A stretch of DNA of 64,000 nt from Deinococcus ruber (GCF_014648095.1 NZ_BMQL01000011.1:1-64000); one strand, 5' to 3'; counted from the stretch's first letter, positions 17,866 through 27,779 are shown. Notes: a model not told the origin generated them from the sequence alone. Numbers and translations: made by a program.

Positions 17866-18309
17866 TCAGCCCTTGACGAGTTTGACAGGCGCGCAGATCG
17901 GCACCACCGACGGGTCGCTGGCGTAATGCACGTTGATGTACGCGCCCTTGTCGCCCTCGATCTTGGTCTGCTCGGTCTTCACCGTCACGCTGGCGTTGCC
18001 ACTGGCGTCCGCCGTGAAGTTGGGAAAGCCCACCGTGACGGGCCCGTTTGAGGCGCAGGGGTTGGTGCTGGAGTCCGGCCCGAAAGCGTGGTAATGCGCG
18101 ATGTACGCTCTGCCGGGGGTCAGGCCCGAGACGCTCAGCACGGTGGTGACCATGCCGCTCGACTGTGAGGCCACCGCGTTGCCCACCGCAGACGGGTCGG
18201 CCTGATTCGGGTTGTGCTTGAACAGGTAGGTGGTGGGCAAGCCGAACAGCGCGCAGGAGCCGAGCAGCAGGGGGCCAGCGATACCGAGTACGATCTTATG
18301 TCCCATCAT
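17866..18309 (-). CDS. lipoprotein of the same fold as the cupredoxin N-domain, 147 aa
   Basis: A lipoprotein signal (VLGIAGPLLLGSCALFG, lipobox LGSC) precedes a strand-rich domain of about 115 residues. It contains VLSVSGLTPGRAYIAHYHAFG, CASNGPVTVGFPNF and YINVHYASDPSVVPICA. The neighbouring cupredoxin protein carries a clearly homologous domain (TLRGLTPSTPYVAHYHALG, CASSGPITLGFPPF, YVNVHTAANLAVVPLCA). Conserved HYH and paired Cys residues could bind metal or form a disulfide. GGAGG lies five bases before the first of two ATGs. It is last in the operon. Confidence 0.75.
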   Translation of the reverse strand: MMGHKIVLGIAGPLLLGSCALFGLPTTYLFKHNPNQADPSAVGNAVASQSSGMVTTVLSVSGLTPGRAYIAHYHAFGPDSSTNPCASNGPVTVGFPNFTADASGNASVTVKTEQTKIEGDKGAYINVHYASDPSVVPICAPVKLVKG

Positions 18310-18349
18310 GATGTCCTCCGTGGTGAAGCAGGGGTATGTTGACGACGCC

Positions 18350-19093
18350 TCAGCGGTTGGTCACGGTGATTGTGGCGCTCATGCCCTCATGGTAGGAGCA
18401 GTAATACGTAAAGGTTCCAGGGGTCTTGAAGGTGTAACTGTAACGCTCGCCGGGATGGAGGTCGGCGGAGCGAATCCCCGGCAGATCGACCGACAGCACG
18501 TTGTGCGTGACCTTGCCGGTATGGATCCAGGTGACGGTGGTTCCAGCGACCACTGTCAGCGCAGCAGGCATGAAGAGGTTGTCGCCGATCTTGACGGTCT
18601 GCTGGAGCGCGGTGGACGCTGCAGTGGTCGTGCTCTGGGCCGTTTGGGCCCTCTCAGTCTTCAGCACCGAGGCACACAGCGGAACCACTGCGAGATTCGC
18701 GGCGGTATGGACGTTAACGTAAGCCCCGAGCGTGCCACTGATCCTGGCTGGATCGGCCCGCAGCAGCACCGTGGCCTGACCCTGAGCATTGGTCTTGAAG
18801 GGCGGGAAGCCGAGCGTGATGGGGCCACTGGAGGCGCAGGGATCGCTGCTGGCCGCGCCCAAGGCGTGGTAGTGGGCCACGTACGGGGTGCTGGGCGTCA
18901 GGCCTCGCAGGGTCAGCACCGACACAGAACTCGTGGGACTCAGGGTGCGCACGGTCAACTGGCCGGAAGCGCTGCTGATAGGCGTTCCCTGAAGTTTGAA
19001 GGGGAAGCTCATGGTGGGCGTGGCCACCGCGCCCGCACTGCTCAACAGGAGCGCCGAAGCCAGCACTGAACTCAAACGTAAAAAACGTGACAT
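18350..19093 (-). CDS. exported two-domain cupredoxin (blue copper) protein, 247 aa
   Basis: An N-terminal signal peptide (FLRLSSVLASALLLSSAGAVA) precedes a domain homologous to the neighbouring lipoprotein (about 30-140). A plastocyanin-like domain (about 165-247) follows. Copper ligands are visible as H197 and the C232-x2-H235-x2-M238 cluster in YYCSYHEGM, the type 1 copper site. It would carry electrons outside the membrane, perhaps to or from a cytochrome such as SorB. It is located between DUF305 and the lipoprotein on the minus strand. Confidence 0.85.
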   Translation of the reverse strand: MSRFLRLSSVLASALLLSSAGAVATPTMSFPFKLQGTPISSASGQLTVRTLSPTSSVSVLTLRGLTPSTPYVAHYHALGAASSDPCASSGPITLGFPPFKTNAQGQATVLLRADPARISGTLGAYVNVHTAANLAVVPLCASVLKTERAQTAQSTTTAASTALQQTVKIGDNLFMPAALTVVAGTTVTWIHTGKVTHNVLSVDLPGIRSADLHPGERYSYTFKTPGTFTYYCSYHEGMSATITVTNR

Positions 19094-19153
19094 GGGATAC
19101 CTCCAGGGTCAGGGACAGAGAGAGTGTGAGCGTGTGGCTCGAACGATGCCCCC

Positions 19154-19465
19154 TTAATTCTGAAGACGGCGCATGTACTCGATTTCCAGCGCCTGCTCGG
19201 TCAGGATCTCCTGCGCCAGCCGTTTCACCTGCGGGTTTTTGCCGTAAAGCAGTTCGGCCTTCGCCGCGTCCACCGCGCCCTGGTGGTGCGGGACCATCAT
19301 GGCCAGGAAGTCCTGGTCGGCGTTCCCGGTCATCGGAGCCGCCGCCATTCCGCTGTGCATCCGAGCCATCGCCTCGTCCATCAGACTCTGGAAGCCAGGA
19401 GTGTTTCCGGCCAAGGCCGCCCCTCCGAGCAACAGGACGGCCACCCAGCGCACGGCGGGCTTCAT
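19154..19465 (-). CDS. DUF305 family exported protein, 103 aa
   Basis: A short DUF305 (CopM-like) protein. A signal peptide (VRWVAVLLLGGAALAGN) is followed by the family core FLAMMVPHHQGAVDAAKAELLYG and the helix QEILTEQALEIEYM. Met- and His-rich helices in this family bind copper or silver in some members; here SLMDEAMARMHSGMAAAPM supplies many Met residues. Most members are 150-200 residues, so this is a minimal single-repeat version. It overlaps the upstream beta-propeller gene by four bases (ATGA). Confidence 0.85.
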   Translation of the reverse strand: MKPAVRWVAVLLLGGAALAGNTPGFQSLMDEAMARMHSGMAAAPMTGNADQDFLAMMVPHHQGAVDAAKAELLYGKNPQVKRLAQEILTEQALEIEYMRRLQN

Positions 19466-20850
19466 GGCGCCTGTACCAGCACCACCGCGCTGCCCGTTTT
19501 CAGAACGACACTCAGCGTTTGACGCCCAGTGTCGCTGCCCGTGAGCAGCTTCTTGACCGGCCCGATGGTCTGCGCCGAGGCGATCCCAAGCGGGCTGGTC
19601 TTGAAGCCGGCGATCTCCTGAGCTTGACCGTCCGTCCCCATCAGCTTCAGGACGTAGTCGGTGCTTGGAGTCAGTCCGGTCGCCACGATCTGCACCAGGT
19701 CGACCAGCCCGAGCGGATTGACGCTGACCGTGGCCCGCGCGGGGCCGGACAGTGCGACCAGGCTGAGCGTCAGGGTGGCCTTCGTGGCGTCGAGCGGGGT
19801 CAGGTTGGCGGTTCCGGGTCCGGTCTTCACGGCTCCCGGCACGTACACCAGCGCCTGGGGCAGCTGGCCGGTGGGCACACTCCCGACGACCTTGTTGCTG
19901 GCGGTATCGATCACCTGCACCTGATCGGCCCCCTCCAGGCCGATGTAGACCTTCCTCCCGTCCGACGCGGCCCAGGCGCCGTGCGGCAGCGCCCCGGTCG
20001 GGATACTCGCCACCAGTTTCGGTGCGGCGTCACGGGTGTAAACCTTCACCACGTTCAGGCCGCCCACCGTGACGTAGGCAAACTTGCCGCCGGGCGTATC
20101 GGCCAGCGCCACGTGGTTGGTGACCGGGCCGGTGTCGAGGGTGGCCGTCACGCCAAACGGTGGCAGGGCGTTCATCACCTGGGTTTTTCCACTGTCTTTC
20201 AGGGTGAACCAGACCTGCTGGCCGTCCGGGCTGACCGCCAGATTTGGGCTGAAGGGGCTGGCCTGTTTGACGTGAGCGATCACCTGGTAACTGCGGGTGT
20301 CGATCACGCTCAGCTCCGGCGTGAAGCTCGACGGCACGTAGGCGTAGCGGCCATTCGGGTTGAACAGCACCATGCCGGGGCCGTTGGCGATGGTGATGCG
20401 GCGCTTTTCCTTCATGGCGACGGGGTCGATCACCGAGACATAATCCTCGCCGCGCACCGCCACCCACAGCTCTCGCCCGTCCGGGGTGAAGAATGCCTCG
20501 TGGGGGCTGCGGCCCAGGTACACCTTGCCGCGTACCGCGTTGGTGGCCGTGTCGATGAAGGTCACTGAATTCGAACCGATCGAGACGGCGGCCAGGGTCT
20601 TGCCGTCGGGGGAGAAGCCCAGGCCGTGCACCAGCAGTTCGCCTTTGTACAGCGGGGCCAGCGCAGCGGGAACCTGTGCGCCCAGCGAAATGACGCCCAG
20701 CAGCTTGAGGGTCAGGGGATCGATCACCGAGACGGTATTGGAACTCTGGTCGGCGGTGTACACCCGGTCACCCACCGACTGGGCGACGACAGGTGCACAG
20801 AGCAGGAGGGCGGAGAGCAGCGTGACGGAATGGAGAAATCTGGTGTGCAT
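19462..20850 (-). CDS. exported YVTN-type beta-propeller protein, 462 aa
   Basis: A signal peptide (FLHSVTLLSALLLCAPVVAQS) is followed by YncE-like propeller blades: RVYTADQSSNTVSVIDPLTLK, GFSPDGKTLAAVSIGSNSVTFIDTATN and YVPSSFTPELSVIDTRSYQV. The C-terminal 120 residues form a separate domain (TLSLVALSGPARATVSVNPLGLVDLVQIVATG) resembling a fibronectin/Ig-like fold. Such surface propellers often accompany copper proteins. It is the second-last large gene of the ECF sigma operon and is followed, with a four-base overlap, by DUF305. Confidence 0.8.
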   Translation of the reverse strand: MHTRFLHSVTLLSALLLCAPVVAQSVGDRVYTADQSSNTVSVIDPLTLKLLGVISLGAQVPAALAPLYKGELLVHGLGFSPDGKTLAAVSIGSNSVTFIDTATNAVRGKVYLGRSPHEAFFTPDGRELWVAVRGEDYVSVIDPVAMKEKRRITIANGPGMVLFNPNGRYAYVPSSFTPELSVIDTRSYQVIAHVKQASPFSPNLAVSPDGQQVWFTLKDSGKTQVMNALPPFGVTATLDTGPVTNHVALADTPGGKFAYVTVGGLNVVKVYTRDAAPKLVASIPTGALPHGAWAASDGRKVYIGLEGADQVQVIDTASNKVVGSVPTGQLPQALVYVPGAVKTGPGTANLTPLDATKATLTLSLVALSGPARATVSVNPLGLVDLVQIVATGLTPSTDYVLKLMGTDGQAQEIAGFKTSPLGIASAQTIGPVKKLLTGSDTGRQTLSVVLKTGSAVVLVQAP

Positions 20851-20958
20851 GAAACTCCCTGGGGTGGTCAGAACAACCCTGAAGGTGGTTCTGATGTCTG
20901 CCGAATGGATCTGAGCTGAAGTCTGTCAGCCAACGAACCTGTGGTGTGACCAGAAGGG

Positions 20959-22134
20959 TTAAGGCGTGCTGGTCAGATCCTGGCCGTTCACGACGGCACT
21001 CACGCCGACCACCTCGTGGGTGGTGGTGGTCTTCCCGGCGTTGTCGGTCACGCGGGCCGTGATGGTCACGCTGGTCTTGCCAGCGGGCAGGTCGAGCGAG
21101 CCGCCCACCACCCAATCGGCTGTAGTGCGCACCAGCCCGTCCGCCCCGATCTCGCTGCCCGCCACGTCGAACAGCGGCGCGAGGTTGGCCCCAGCAGCCA
21201 CCCGGTTGCCGTTCGGCTGGATCAGCGGCACGTCGAAGCTCAGCTCCAGGCCGGGGTAGAAGCTGTTCGGCCCGGCCACCGTTCCGGTCTTAGGGTTGGC
21301 GATCTTGGTCGGGTCGAAGATCAGGCCCTCGCGCACCCCGATACCAGCCCGGCTGCGGTCGGTGGCGCTGACCTGAATGAAGAACAGCGAACCGGTGTTG
21401 GCCGGCGGCGTGCCGCTCGGCCCGGTCGAGATGCTGGTGGGCACCCTGGGTGCGATCAGGCTGACTTCAGGGCCGTCCACGTCGTCTGTCGCGTGGGCTG
21501 TGACCGGCGTCGGAGCGGGCGTCAGGTCCTGGCCCGCCGTGCGTGGGCCGTCCTTGACCCGCACGTTGACCTTGTCCTGGGTGATCCGGCCTGCCTCATC
21601 CTTGACCGACGCGGTCAGGGTGAAGCCGGTGACGCCCACGGGCAGCGACTCCAGCACGTGCCAGCCGGCCCAGACGGTCACACCGGGGCCGGGGGTGTCG
21701 TCGGTGCCGGCCACGTTGAAGAGGGCCGCGAGGTTGGTGCCCTTGAGAATGAGGCCGCCGTCGGGTTTGATCAGGTCGGTGTCGGCGCTCACCGTCAGGC
21801 CGGGGAAGTCGGGGTTGGCCTGGCCGAGCAGGTCCTCGTGCCGGACGCCGGTGGTTCCAGGCCCGACGGTCGCTTCCCTGACCTTGACCTTGGTGTCGTC
21901 CCGGGTGACGAGTTCCAGGTTGATCACGAAGCCTGCCCCGGTGTTGAGCGGCGTGGCGGTGCCCTGCACGCCGGTGCCGGGCGAGACGGTGGCGTTGCCG
22001 AGCGGCGAAACGATCCGCAGCACCGGGGCCGCCGCGTCGGGGGCAGGCGTGACGGGCGCGCCGTTACCGCAGGCCGTGAGGATGCTGCCGAGGGCCAGGC
22101 TGGACATCAGGATGAACTTGTTCATGGTTCGCAT
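20959..22134 (-). CDS. lipoprotein with repeated Ig-like domains, 391 aa
   Basis: A lipoprotein signal (KFILMSSLALGSILTACG, lipobox LTAC) is followed by at least two copies of an Ig-like module. One runs from VLRIVSPLGNATVSPGTGVQGTA, the other from VSLIAPRVPTSISTG. Each ends in a strand pair such as GVTGFTLTASVKDEAGRITQDKV or KTSVTITARVTDNAGKTTTTHE. It probably sits on the outer surface and binds other proteins or glycans. ATG 22125 is an alternative start. It lies between the anti-sigma gene and the propeller gene. Confidence 0.75.
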   Translation of the reverse strand: MRTMNKFILMSSLALGSILTACGNGAPVTPAPDAAAPVLRIVSPLGNATVSPGTGVQGTATPLNTGAGFVINLELVTRDDTKVKVREATVGPGTTGVRHEDLLGQANPDFPGLTVSADTDLIKPDGGLILKGTNLAALFNVAGTDDTPGPGVTVWAGWHVLESLPVGVTGFTLTASVKDEAGRITQDKVNVRVKDGPRTAGQDLTPAPTPVTAHATDDVDGPEVSLIAPRVPTSISTGPSGTPPANTGSLFFIQVSATDRSRAGIGVREGLIFDPTKIANPKTGTVAGPNSFYPGLELSFDVPLIQPNGNRVAAGANLAPLFDVAGSEIGADGLVRTTADWVVGGSLDLPAGKTSVTITARVTDNAGKTTTTHEVVGVSAVVNGQDLTSTP

Positions 22135-22184
22135 GGTGGTGCCTCCACTCCCCCGTATGCGGGGAGAGGCACGTTTGGATGCAT

Positions 22185-22892
22185 TCAGCTTTCGGGCAGT
22201 TTGGTGCGGCCCAGCGGATGGGTTGGGGCGGGGCTGCCACCGGTCGGTTCGACGCTCACGCCGACCGAGTCGTAGCCGCGCCAGGACACCTCCAGCACCG
22301 TGCCGTCCGTCAGGCCCAGACTAATCGGCACGCCCGCACGCGGTCCACTCGCCTGCCGTCCCCAGGCCTGATACACCTGCCCTGGCGCGGCTTTCTTGTT
22401 CAACACCAGCAGCGCCCGTCCATCTGGCCTGACGTACATGAACCCGTAGGGTTCGCCAGCCTTCGAGGCGAGCGTGAGACGTCTCGCTCCATGCTGCCAG
22501 GACTGCACGCTGTTCTGAGCGGTCACGACAGGCTGAGCCGGACTGAGCCGGAGGTACCCACCGAGCGCCACGATCAGGGCGATGGCCGCTGCCAGGGGCC
22601 AGACTGGCAGCCGCTTGGAAGGTGCTGACGGTGGCGGCGCCTGTGTGAACGACTTTTGGGCAGAGGCCGCGCTGCGCCGGGCCTGAATCTTCTCCCAGCT
22701 TCCCTCGGGAGCCGGTGTGTCGGGCAGATCGTCGGCCAGCGAGAACAGCGCGTCTTGCAGCCGAGCCACCTCAGCACGGCAGACAGCACAGCTCAGCAGG
22801 TGGGTGTCCACACGGCCCTGCTGGGCGGGGTCGAGCGTCCCCAACACAGAGTCAGGCAGCAGTTCGGTTGGATGGTCGTCGGGGCGGGTCAT
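22185..22892 (-). CDS. anti-sigma factor with zinc-binding N-terminus, 235 aa
   Basis: The N-terminal zinc-finger-type anti-sigma domain has the H-x3-C-x2-C motif (HLLSCAVC, residues 31-38). A Pro-rich linker, one membrane helix (VWPLAAAIALIVALGGYL, about 96-113) and an extracytoplasmic RskA-type C-domain (about 120-235, with YGFMYVRPDGRALLVL) follow. It would hold the cognate ECF sigma factor until an external signal triggers release. Its start overlaps the sigma gene stop (ATGA), the classic sigma/anti-sigma coupling. Confidence 0.9.
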   Translation of the reverse strand: MTRPDDHPTELLPDSVLGTLDPAQQGRVDTHLLSCAVCRAEVARLQDALFSLADDLPDTPAPEGSWEKIQARRSAASAQKSFTQAPPPSAPSKRLPVWPLAAAIALIVALGGYLRLSPAQPVVTAQNSVQSWQHGARRLTLASKAGEPYGFMYVRPDGRALLVLNKKAAPGQVYQAWGRQASGPRAGVPISLGLTDGTVLEVSWRGYDSVGVSVEPTGGSPAPTHPLGRTKLPES

Positions 22893-23515
22893 GGCAGCAT
22901 CCTTTCTCTGAGCTTCAGCAGTGCTCGGCGCAGTCGGCTCTTGACGGTGCCGAGTGGCAAGCCGGTGCGGGTGGTGATCTCGGCGTGGGTGTAGCCGCCG
23001 AAGAACATCGCTTCCAGCAGGGCCCGGTCAGGGCCAGGTAAGCCGGTCAGGGCCGACTGCACCAGGGCCTCATCCAGCGGGTCACGGGCGGCCCTGGAGG
23101 GCAGATCGAACGCCTCTTCACCTTCGCGGTCATGGTCGCGCACTGGTCTGGAACGTCGGGTTCGCAGCCGTTCCAGACAGAGATGATGGGCGATGGTCAG
23201 CACGAAGGTTCGGACGGTTCCCCGCGACGGGTCGTATACGTCGGCCCGGTCCGCGAGCCGAACGAAGGTGTCCTGGAGCGCTTCCTCGGCGTCTTCGGGC
23301 GTGCTCAGCATCCGCAGGCAGACGCGGTAGGTGACGCCGGACAGGTCATCGTACAGTTCCTTCAGGGCGTCGTCCTGACCGTGCCGCAGTTGGACGATCA
23401 GGCGCTGATGGGCGGTGTCGGGTGAGGTCGACGGCCGTGGCCCCGAGGAGGTCACAGCGGGCCTGGGGAGTGCAAGTTGACGCCAGCTTTGGTGGGAAAT
23501 AGGCGCTGCATACAT
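22889..23515 (-). CDS. ECF-type RNA polymerase sigma factor, 208 aa
   Basis: Region 2 (about 45-110) includes LYDDLSGVTYRVCLRMLSTPEDAEEALQDTFVRL and the helix VRTFVLTIAHHLCLERLR. Region 4 (about 150-205) includes LTGLPGPDRALLEAMFFGG and the HTH THAEITTRTGLPLGTVKSRLRRALLKLR. It resembles SigK-like sigma factors that pair with RskA-like anti-sigma factors. It heads a minus-strand operon reaching about 17.9 kb, so it probably controls the surface and copper proteins and itself. AGAAGG lies just upstream of the ATG. Confidence 0.92.
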   Translation of the reverse strand: MYAAPISHQSWRQLALPRPAVTSSGPRPSTSPDTAHQRLIVQLRHGQDDALKELYDDLSGVTYRVCLRMLSTPEDAEEALQDTFVRLADRADVYDPSRGTVRTFVLTIAHHLCLERLRTRRSRPVRDHDREGEEAFDLPSRAARDPLDEALVQSALTGLPGPDRALLEAMFFGGYTHAEITTRTGLPLGTVKSRLRRALLKLRERMLP

Positions 23516-23720
23516 ACCTTCTTCTATGCGCAGAGTACATGTTCTGGATGCAATCTACGGGGAGAGGACCGACAACGCCGCGATGAATCGTCGTACGGTG
23601 ACTGGCACGTTCCCGGCAATCAAGGAAGGAAGCTGGGTCTCACCGGGCAGGCAAAACACTTGAGTTGGAAGCGAACTGCCAGAAGTGCACTGCTGTCCTC
23701 TGGCCTACACGCACTCGCCC

Positions 23721-24599
23721 TCAGCGCACCAGGCTCTCCAGCACTTCCCGCACTACAGCAGGCAGCATCGCCACCGGCGCGGACACCACGTGGTATCCGA
23801 GGGTGATGTCGTTTGCTTCCAGCCCAGCGCTGCTCAGAATACCTATGTCGATTTCCAGGCTGACCATACTGCGTGGAAGGATCGCCACCCCGAGACCTCC
23901 CACCAGCGCCGCCTTGAGGGCCAGGAAACTGCCGAGTTCCAGTTCGCGTATCGGCGTGACGCCACTCGACTGGATGAGCCGCGCGGCGCGGCGCCGCACA
24001 GACGATTCCGGCATCGGCCACAGCAGCGATTCGTCCTGCAGCACGTTCAGGTTCACGTAGCCGCTCTCGGCCAGCCGGTGCCCCCTCGGGACGATCAGGC
24101 GCAGGTCCTCGCTGGAGAAGCGCCGCGCTTCCAGCCCGTCCGGCAGGGCCTGCGAGGCGTCCACCGCCAGGGTGGCGTCCAGTTCGCCCTCGGCGACCAG
24201 CTGAATCAGCCTGGGGGTGTGGTCGGAATGCAGGCTGACTTTCAGGGTCTCGTCCGAGAACCGCGCGGCGAGATGGACTGCCCGCGTGGCCAGCGTCCAG
24301 GACACGCCGAGGCGAACGTGCTTTTTCAGGTGGTGTCGCTTCTCGTGGGCCAGCTCGCCAACCCGCCGCATACTGCGGGCGATCGCCTGCGCCAGCGGCA
24401 GCAGTTCGAGGCCGTCGGCGGTCAGCGTGACACCCCGGGAGTGCCGGGTGTAGAGCGGCGTGCCGACCGCGTCGGCCAGTGCCCGCAGCTGCCCGGACAC
24501 CGCCGGCTGGCTGAGATGCAGGAACTCCGCCGCCTTGCTGACGCTGCCCAGCTCCGCCACCGCACTGAAGGTGACCAGATACTCCGGATTGACGCGCAC
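23721..24599 (-). CDS. LysR-family transcriptional regulator, 292 aa
   Basis: The N-terminal winged HTH reads [36 protein letters not shown]; the effector domain (about 90-292) has [20 protein letters not shown] and ends with a long helix. Its position beside a regulon for sulfur transport and persulfide oxidation suggests sulfur-responsive control, but its target is not clear because it is co-oriented with the operon and not divergent. An inverted repeat (24650-24669) upstream of its start may be a binding site. Confidence 0.88.
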   Translation of the reverse strand: MRVNPEYLVTFSAVAELGSVSKAAEFLHLSQPAVSGQLRALADAVGTPLYTRHSRGVTLTADGLELLPLAQAIARSMRRVGELAHEKRHHLKKHVRLGVSWTLATRAVHLAARFSDETLKVSLHSDHTPRLIQLVAEGELDATLAVDASQALPDGLEARRFSSEDLRLIVPRGHRLAESGYVNLNVLQDESLLWPMPESSVRRRAARLIQSSGVTPIRELELGSFLALKAALVGGLGVAILPRSMVSLEIDIGILSSAGLEANDITLGYHVVSAPVAMLPAVVREVLESLVR

Positions 24600-24649
24600 C
24601 CGGCAAGGATAGCAGGACGTCAGTGAGGCATATCAGGCAGACCGATATC

Positions 24650-24669
24650 TTTGACAGCAAAATTTGTCA
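24650..24669. promoter_or_regulatory. inverted repeat TTGACA-N8-TGTCAA
   Basis: Exact six-base arms TTGACA and TGTCAA are separated by eight AT-rich bases, lying between the Usp gene end and the LysR start. It could be an operator for the LysR protein or a coincidental promoter-like sequence. Confidence 0.4.
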
Positions 24670-24731
24670 AGCTACCTGTCAGAACTCGTCCGTCCTCCGT
24701 GTCGCTGGGAGGCCGAACTGTGCTACTGGCT

Positions 24732-25175
24732 TCAGCGGACGTGGAGCAGCAGGACTGGCGTGGAGGAAGGCCGGACCACGTCCTCGGCGACGCTGCCATG
24801 GATCAGGTGCGCCATTCCAGTGCGGCCATGGGTGGCCATCACGATCAGGTCCACGTCGAGGCGGCCTGCTTCCCGCAGGATCACCGGCGCGACGTGCGCG
24901 TGATGGGCCTGCACGAGTTGGGGACTGAATACTGTTCCCTCCAGCAGCGTGCTGATGCGGACAAAGTCCGTCTCGCTTTCGGCCTTCCAGCCCCGTTCCA
25001 GCGTCCGGGCCTCCACGCTCAGGTCGTCTCCAGTGGAGAGGTTCAGGTGGGCGTCTGGAACGACATGCAGTACCGTCAATCTGGCCCCAACGCTCCGGGA
25101 CAGCTCGGCAGCATGCCAGATCGCCGGGTCGGAGAACTCGGAGCCGTCGCTGGTCACCAGGATGTGTCGGTACAT
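24732..25175 (-). CDS. universal stress protein (UspA family), 147 aa
   Basis: A single Usp domain of standard length: the N-terminal strand MYRHILVTSDGSEFSDPAIWHAAELSR, the nucleotide-binding region DVDLIVMATHGRTGMAHLIHGSVAEDVV with the G-2x-G-9x-G(S/T)-type motif, and the final strand TPVLLLHV. ATP-binding residues appear intact. It is the last gene of the operon running from the persulfide dioxygenase, so it may be induced by reactive sulfur. Confidence 0.9.
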   Translation of the reverse strand: MYRHILVTSDGSEFSDPAIWHAAELSRSVGARLTVLHVVPDAHLNLSTGDDLSVEARTLERGWKAESETDFVRISTLLEGTVFSPQLVQAHHAHVAPVILREAGRLDVDLIVMATHGRTGMAHLIHGSVAEDVVRPSSTPVLLLHVR

Positions 25176-25194
25176 GGGAGTCTCCAGGGAGTGT

Positions 25195-25662
<468 letters not shown>

Positions 25663-25692
25663 AATCGAAATCCTTGAAAGGTGCTCGCCACG

Positions 25693-26250
25693 CTACTTCA
25701 GCAGCAGCGGCAGGAGGAAGTTGGCGCTCAGGATGCCGCCCACGAAGAAGCTGACGGTGGCGACCAGGCTGGGGAACTGCAGGGTGCTGAGGCCGGTGAT
25801 GGCGTGGCCGCTGGTGCAGCCGCCGCCGTACCGGGTGCCGAAGCCCACCAGCAGGCCGGAGAGCGAGAGGATCAGCCAGACGACCGGGCGGTGCAGGTCA
25901 ACCAGCTCCGGCGGGACCAGTCCGGGGTGCAGTGTCACCCCAAGGCCCTGAAGCGAATGAATGGCCTGTACGCTCAGGTGCGTCGCCTCAGGGTTGGCGC
26001 ACACCAGTCCGGCCAGCAGGCCGCCCAGCACCAGTCCGGCGGCGAACATCAGGTTCCAGCGTTCCTTGCGCCAGTCGTAGCGGAAGAATCCAGGTTTGGC
26101 GGCATCGGGCAGCAGGATGGCGCAGGCGTGCCGGAGGTTGGCGCTGATACCGAAGGTCTTGTTCCCGATCAGGAGCAGCAGTGGCACCATCAGCCCGATC
26201 AGCGGACCACCGACGTACCAGGGCCAGGGAGAGGTGAGCAGATTCGTCAT
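25693..26250 (-). CDS. YeeE/YedE-family sulfur transport protein, partner half, 185 aa
   Basis: A membrane protein with about five helices. The signature [20 protein letters not shown] (about 146-165) carries the conserved Cys and His of the family. Its start overlaps the TauE gene by four bases (ATGA), implying coupled translation. It pairs with the 25195 gene to form a likely thiosulfate/sulfane importer or exporter. The frame upstream to 26703 is antisense noise inside the TauE gene. Confidence 0.88.
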   Translation of the reverse strand: MTNLLTSPWPWYVGGPLIGLMVPLLLLIGNKTFGISANLRHACAILLPDAAKPGFFRYDWRKERWNLMFAAGLVLGGLLAGLVCANPEATHLSVQAIHSLQGLGVTLHPGLVPPELVDLHRPVVWLILSLSGLLVGFGTRYGGGCTSGHAITGLSTLQFPSLVATVSFFVGGILSANFLLPLLLK

Positions 26251-27083
26251 AGGTGATTCACCGTGGTCGACATTCGCAGGAGCACAGTGGCTGCCCCTGT
26301 GGTCTGTGCAGAAGCGGTGCTGCGCGCCATCCCCTGGAGCGCGTGCGGCAGGCTCGTGACGAGGATGTACCCGCCCAGCAGTACCAGGAAGCCCGCGAAG
26401 GAGCGGCGCAGCACCAGCGGCGAACAGAGGCTCGAGAGCTGACTGCCGACCAGGCTGCCCAGGATACCGATCCCGGCGATCAGGCCAATCACCGACCCGT
26501 GCAGCGAAGTGCTCTGCCCGATGACATGCAGTCCGAAGCCCAGCGCCGAGTTCATGGCGATGATCACCAGACTGGTGCCGACCGAGCGGGCCATACTCAG
26601 GCCCAGCAGCAACACCAGGGCTGGGAGGATCAGGAAGCCCCCGCCCACGCCGACCACACCGGTCAGCACGCCGACCCCCAGACCCGCCAGGGCCACCTGC
26701 CACCCGGCGCGCGGCTGGGCGGAAAGCTGCTCCGGCATGGGGTTGAACATCCGGACTGCGGCGATCAGCATCACCACCGCGAAGATCAGCAGTTGCAATG
26801 CAGCGGGCATCCCGTGGCTGAGCAGCGTGCCGAGCGAGGTGCCCAGCAGACCGGGCAGGCCGAACAGCAGCACCGCCCGGCCGTCGATGCAGCGCCGCTT
26901 CAGGTACGGTGCGGCCCCCACCAGGGCGATCACGCCGACGATGGCGAGGCTCTCGACGATGGCGAGCTTCCCGGACTCGCCCACCAGATAGACGAGCACT
27001 GGCACGGTCAGGATGGAGCCGCCCGAGCCGAGCAGCCCGAGGGACAGGCCGATCAGCAGGGCGCCCAGGATGGTGAATGTCAT
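26247..27083 (-). CDS. TauE/SafE-family sulfite or sulfur-anion exporter, 278 aa
   Basis: Eight predicted helices with the family motifs [22 protein letters not shown] near the N-terminus and [22 protein letters not shown] after the midpoint, the duplicated GxxG...P signatures of TauE/SafE proteins. Genomic company with persulfide dioxygenase and rhodaneses points to sulfite or sulfoacetate-like anion export. It overlaps the downstream YeeE gene by four bases. Confidence 0.9.
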   Translation of the reverse strand: MTFTILGALLIGLSLGLLGSGGSILTVPVLVYLVGESGKLAIVESLAIVGVIALVGAAPYLKRRCIDGRAVLLFGLPGLLGTSLGTLLSHGMPAALQLLIFAVVMLIAAVRMFNPMPEQLSAQPRAGWQVALAGLGVGVLTGVVGVGGGFLILPALVLLLGLSMARSVGTSLVIIAMNSALGFGLHVIGQSTSLHGSVIGLIAGIGILGSLVGSQLSSLCSPLVLRRSFAGFLVLLGGYILVTSLPHALQGMARSTASAQTTGAATVLLRMSTTVNHL

Positions 27084-27098
27084 GCCAAACCGCTGGGA

Positions 27099-27425
27099 TC
27101 AGTGTTGGTCATGGACGTCTACTTCAGGGAACTCGACCGATCTCCCTTCCTCCATCCAGCCGAACGTTCCACCGAGCAGGTTGGCGACCTCGGGATGCCC
27201 TGCCTCTTCGAGCAGTGCGGCGGCGCGGGCACTGCGGCCACCACTGGCGCACACCACGACGACGGGCGAGGCACTCCACTCCGGGATAAGGGTCAGGTCG
27301 GCCAGGGGAACATTGACGGCTCCGGGCAGGTGCCCGCCGGCATACTCGGCCGGTTCACGCACGTCGATGATCTTCGCGCCGCGCCGCTGCCACTGGCCCA
27401 CTTCGTTGGGAAAAATATCCTGCAT
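27099..27425 (-). CDS. single-domain rhodanese, 108 aa
   Basis: A sulfurtransferase that carries persulfide on a cysteine. The fold begins [33 protein letters not shown], and the active loop is C59-ASGGRS. A slightly acidic His-containing tail follows. The ATG at 27425 was chosen because a longer frame overlaps the neighbouring rhodanese. It is one of four rhodanese domains in the regulon and probably hands sulfane sulfur between the transporter and the dioxygenase. Confidence 0.92.
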   Translation of the reverse strand: MQDIFPNEVGQWQRRGAKIIDVREPAEYAGGHLPGAVNVPLADLTLIPEWSASPVVVVCASGGRSARAAALLEEAGHPEVANLLGGTFGWMEEGRSVEFPEVDVHDQH

Positions 27426-27430
27426 GGTGG

Positions 27431-27778
27431 TTACCCCTTGTTCACGGGAAGGCCGGCGTTCTTCCAGGCGGTGATGCCGCCGGACAGGCTGCGGGCGTCG
27501 AAGCCCTGCGCCCTGAGCTGCCGCGCGGCCAGGCTGGAGCGGTGACCGCTGGCGCACTGACAGACGATCACCTTGCTTTTGGGGAGCTGACCGAGTTCAC
27601 TTGCCAACTGTTCGAGTGGAACGTGCTTGCTTCCAGGAATCAGCGACGACTGCCGCTCACCGTTCGAGCGCACGTCCAGCAGCAGCGCGCCGCTGTTCAG
27701 GAGCTGCTGGGCCTCCGCCGCACTGACATTGACGTTGTCGCCACCAGCTCCCAGCAGTCCTTTCAGCCAGTTCAGCAT
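27431..27778 (-). CDS. membrane-proximal single-domain rhodanese, 115 aa
   Basis: The protein starts with a short amphipathic helix (MLNWLKGLLGAGGD), then the rhodanese core EAQQLLNSGALLLDVRSNGE. The active loop is C75-ASGHRS, with an additional Cys two residues before. It lies one base after the dioxygenase fusion stop codon and five bases before the next rhodanese, in a tight operon. It is likely a persulfide carrier. Confidence 0.92.
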   Translation of the reverse strand: MLNWLKGLLGAGGDNVNVSAAEAQQLLNSGALLLDVRSNGERQSSLIPGSKHVPLEQLASELGQLPKSKVIVCQCASGHRSSLAARQLRAQGFDARSLSGGITAWKNAGLPVNKG

Positions 27779-27779
27779 C

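Noticed and set aside
26253..27545. Long plus-strand open frame across TauE and rhodanese genes
   Set aside because: Antisense to three strongly supported minus-strand genes; His/Gln/Arg-rich composition typical of a shadow frame.
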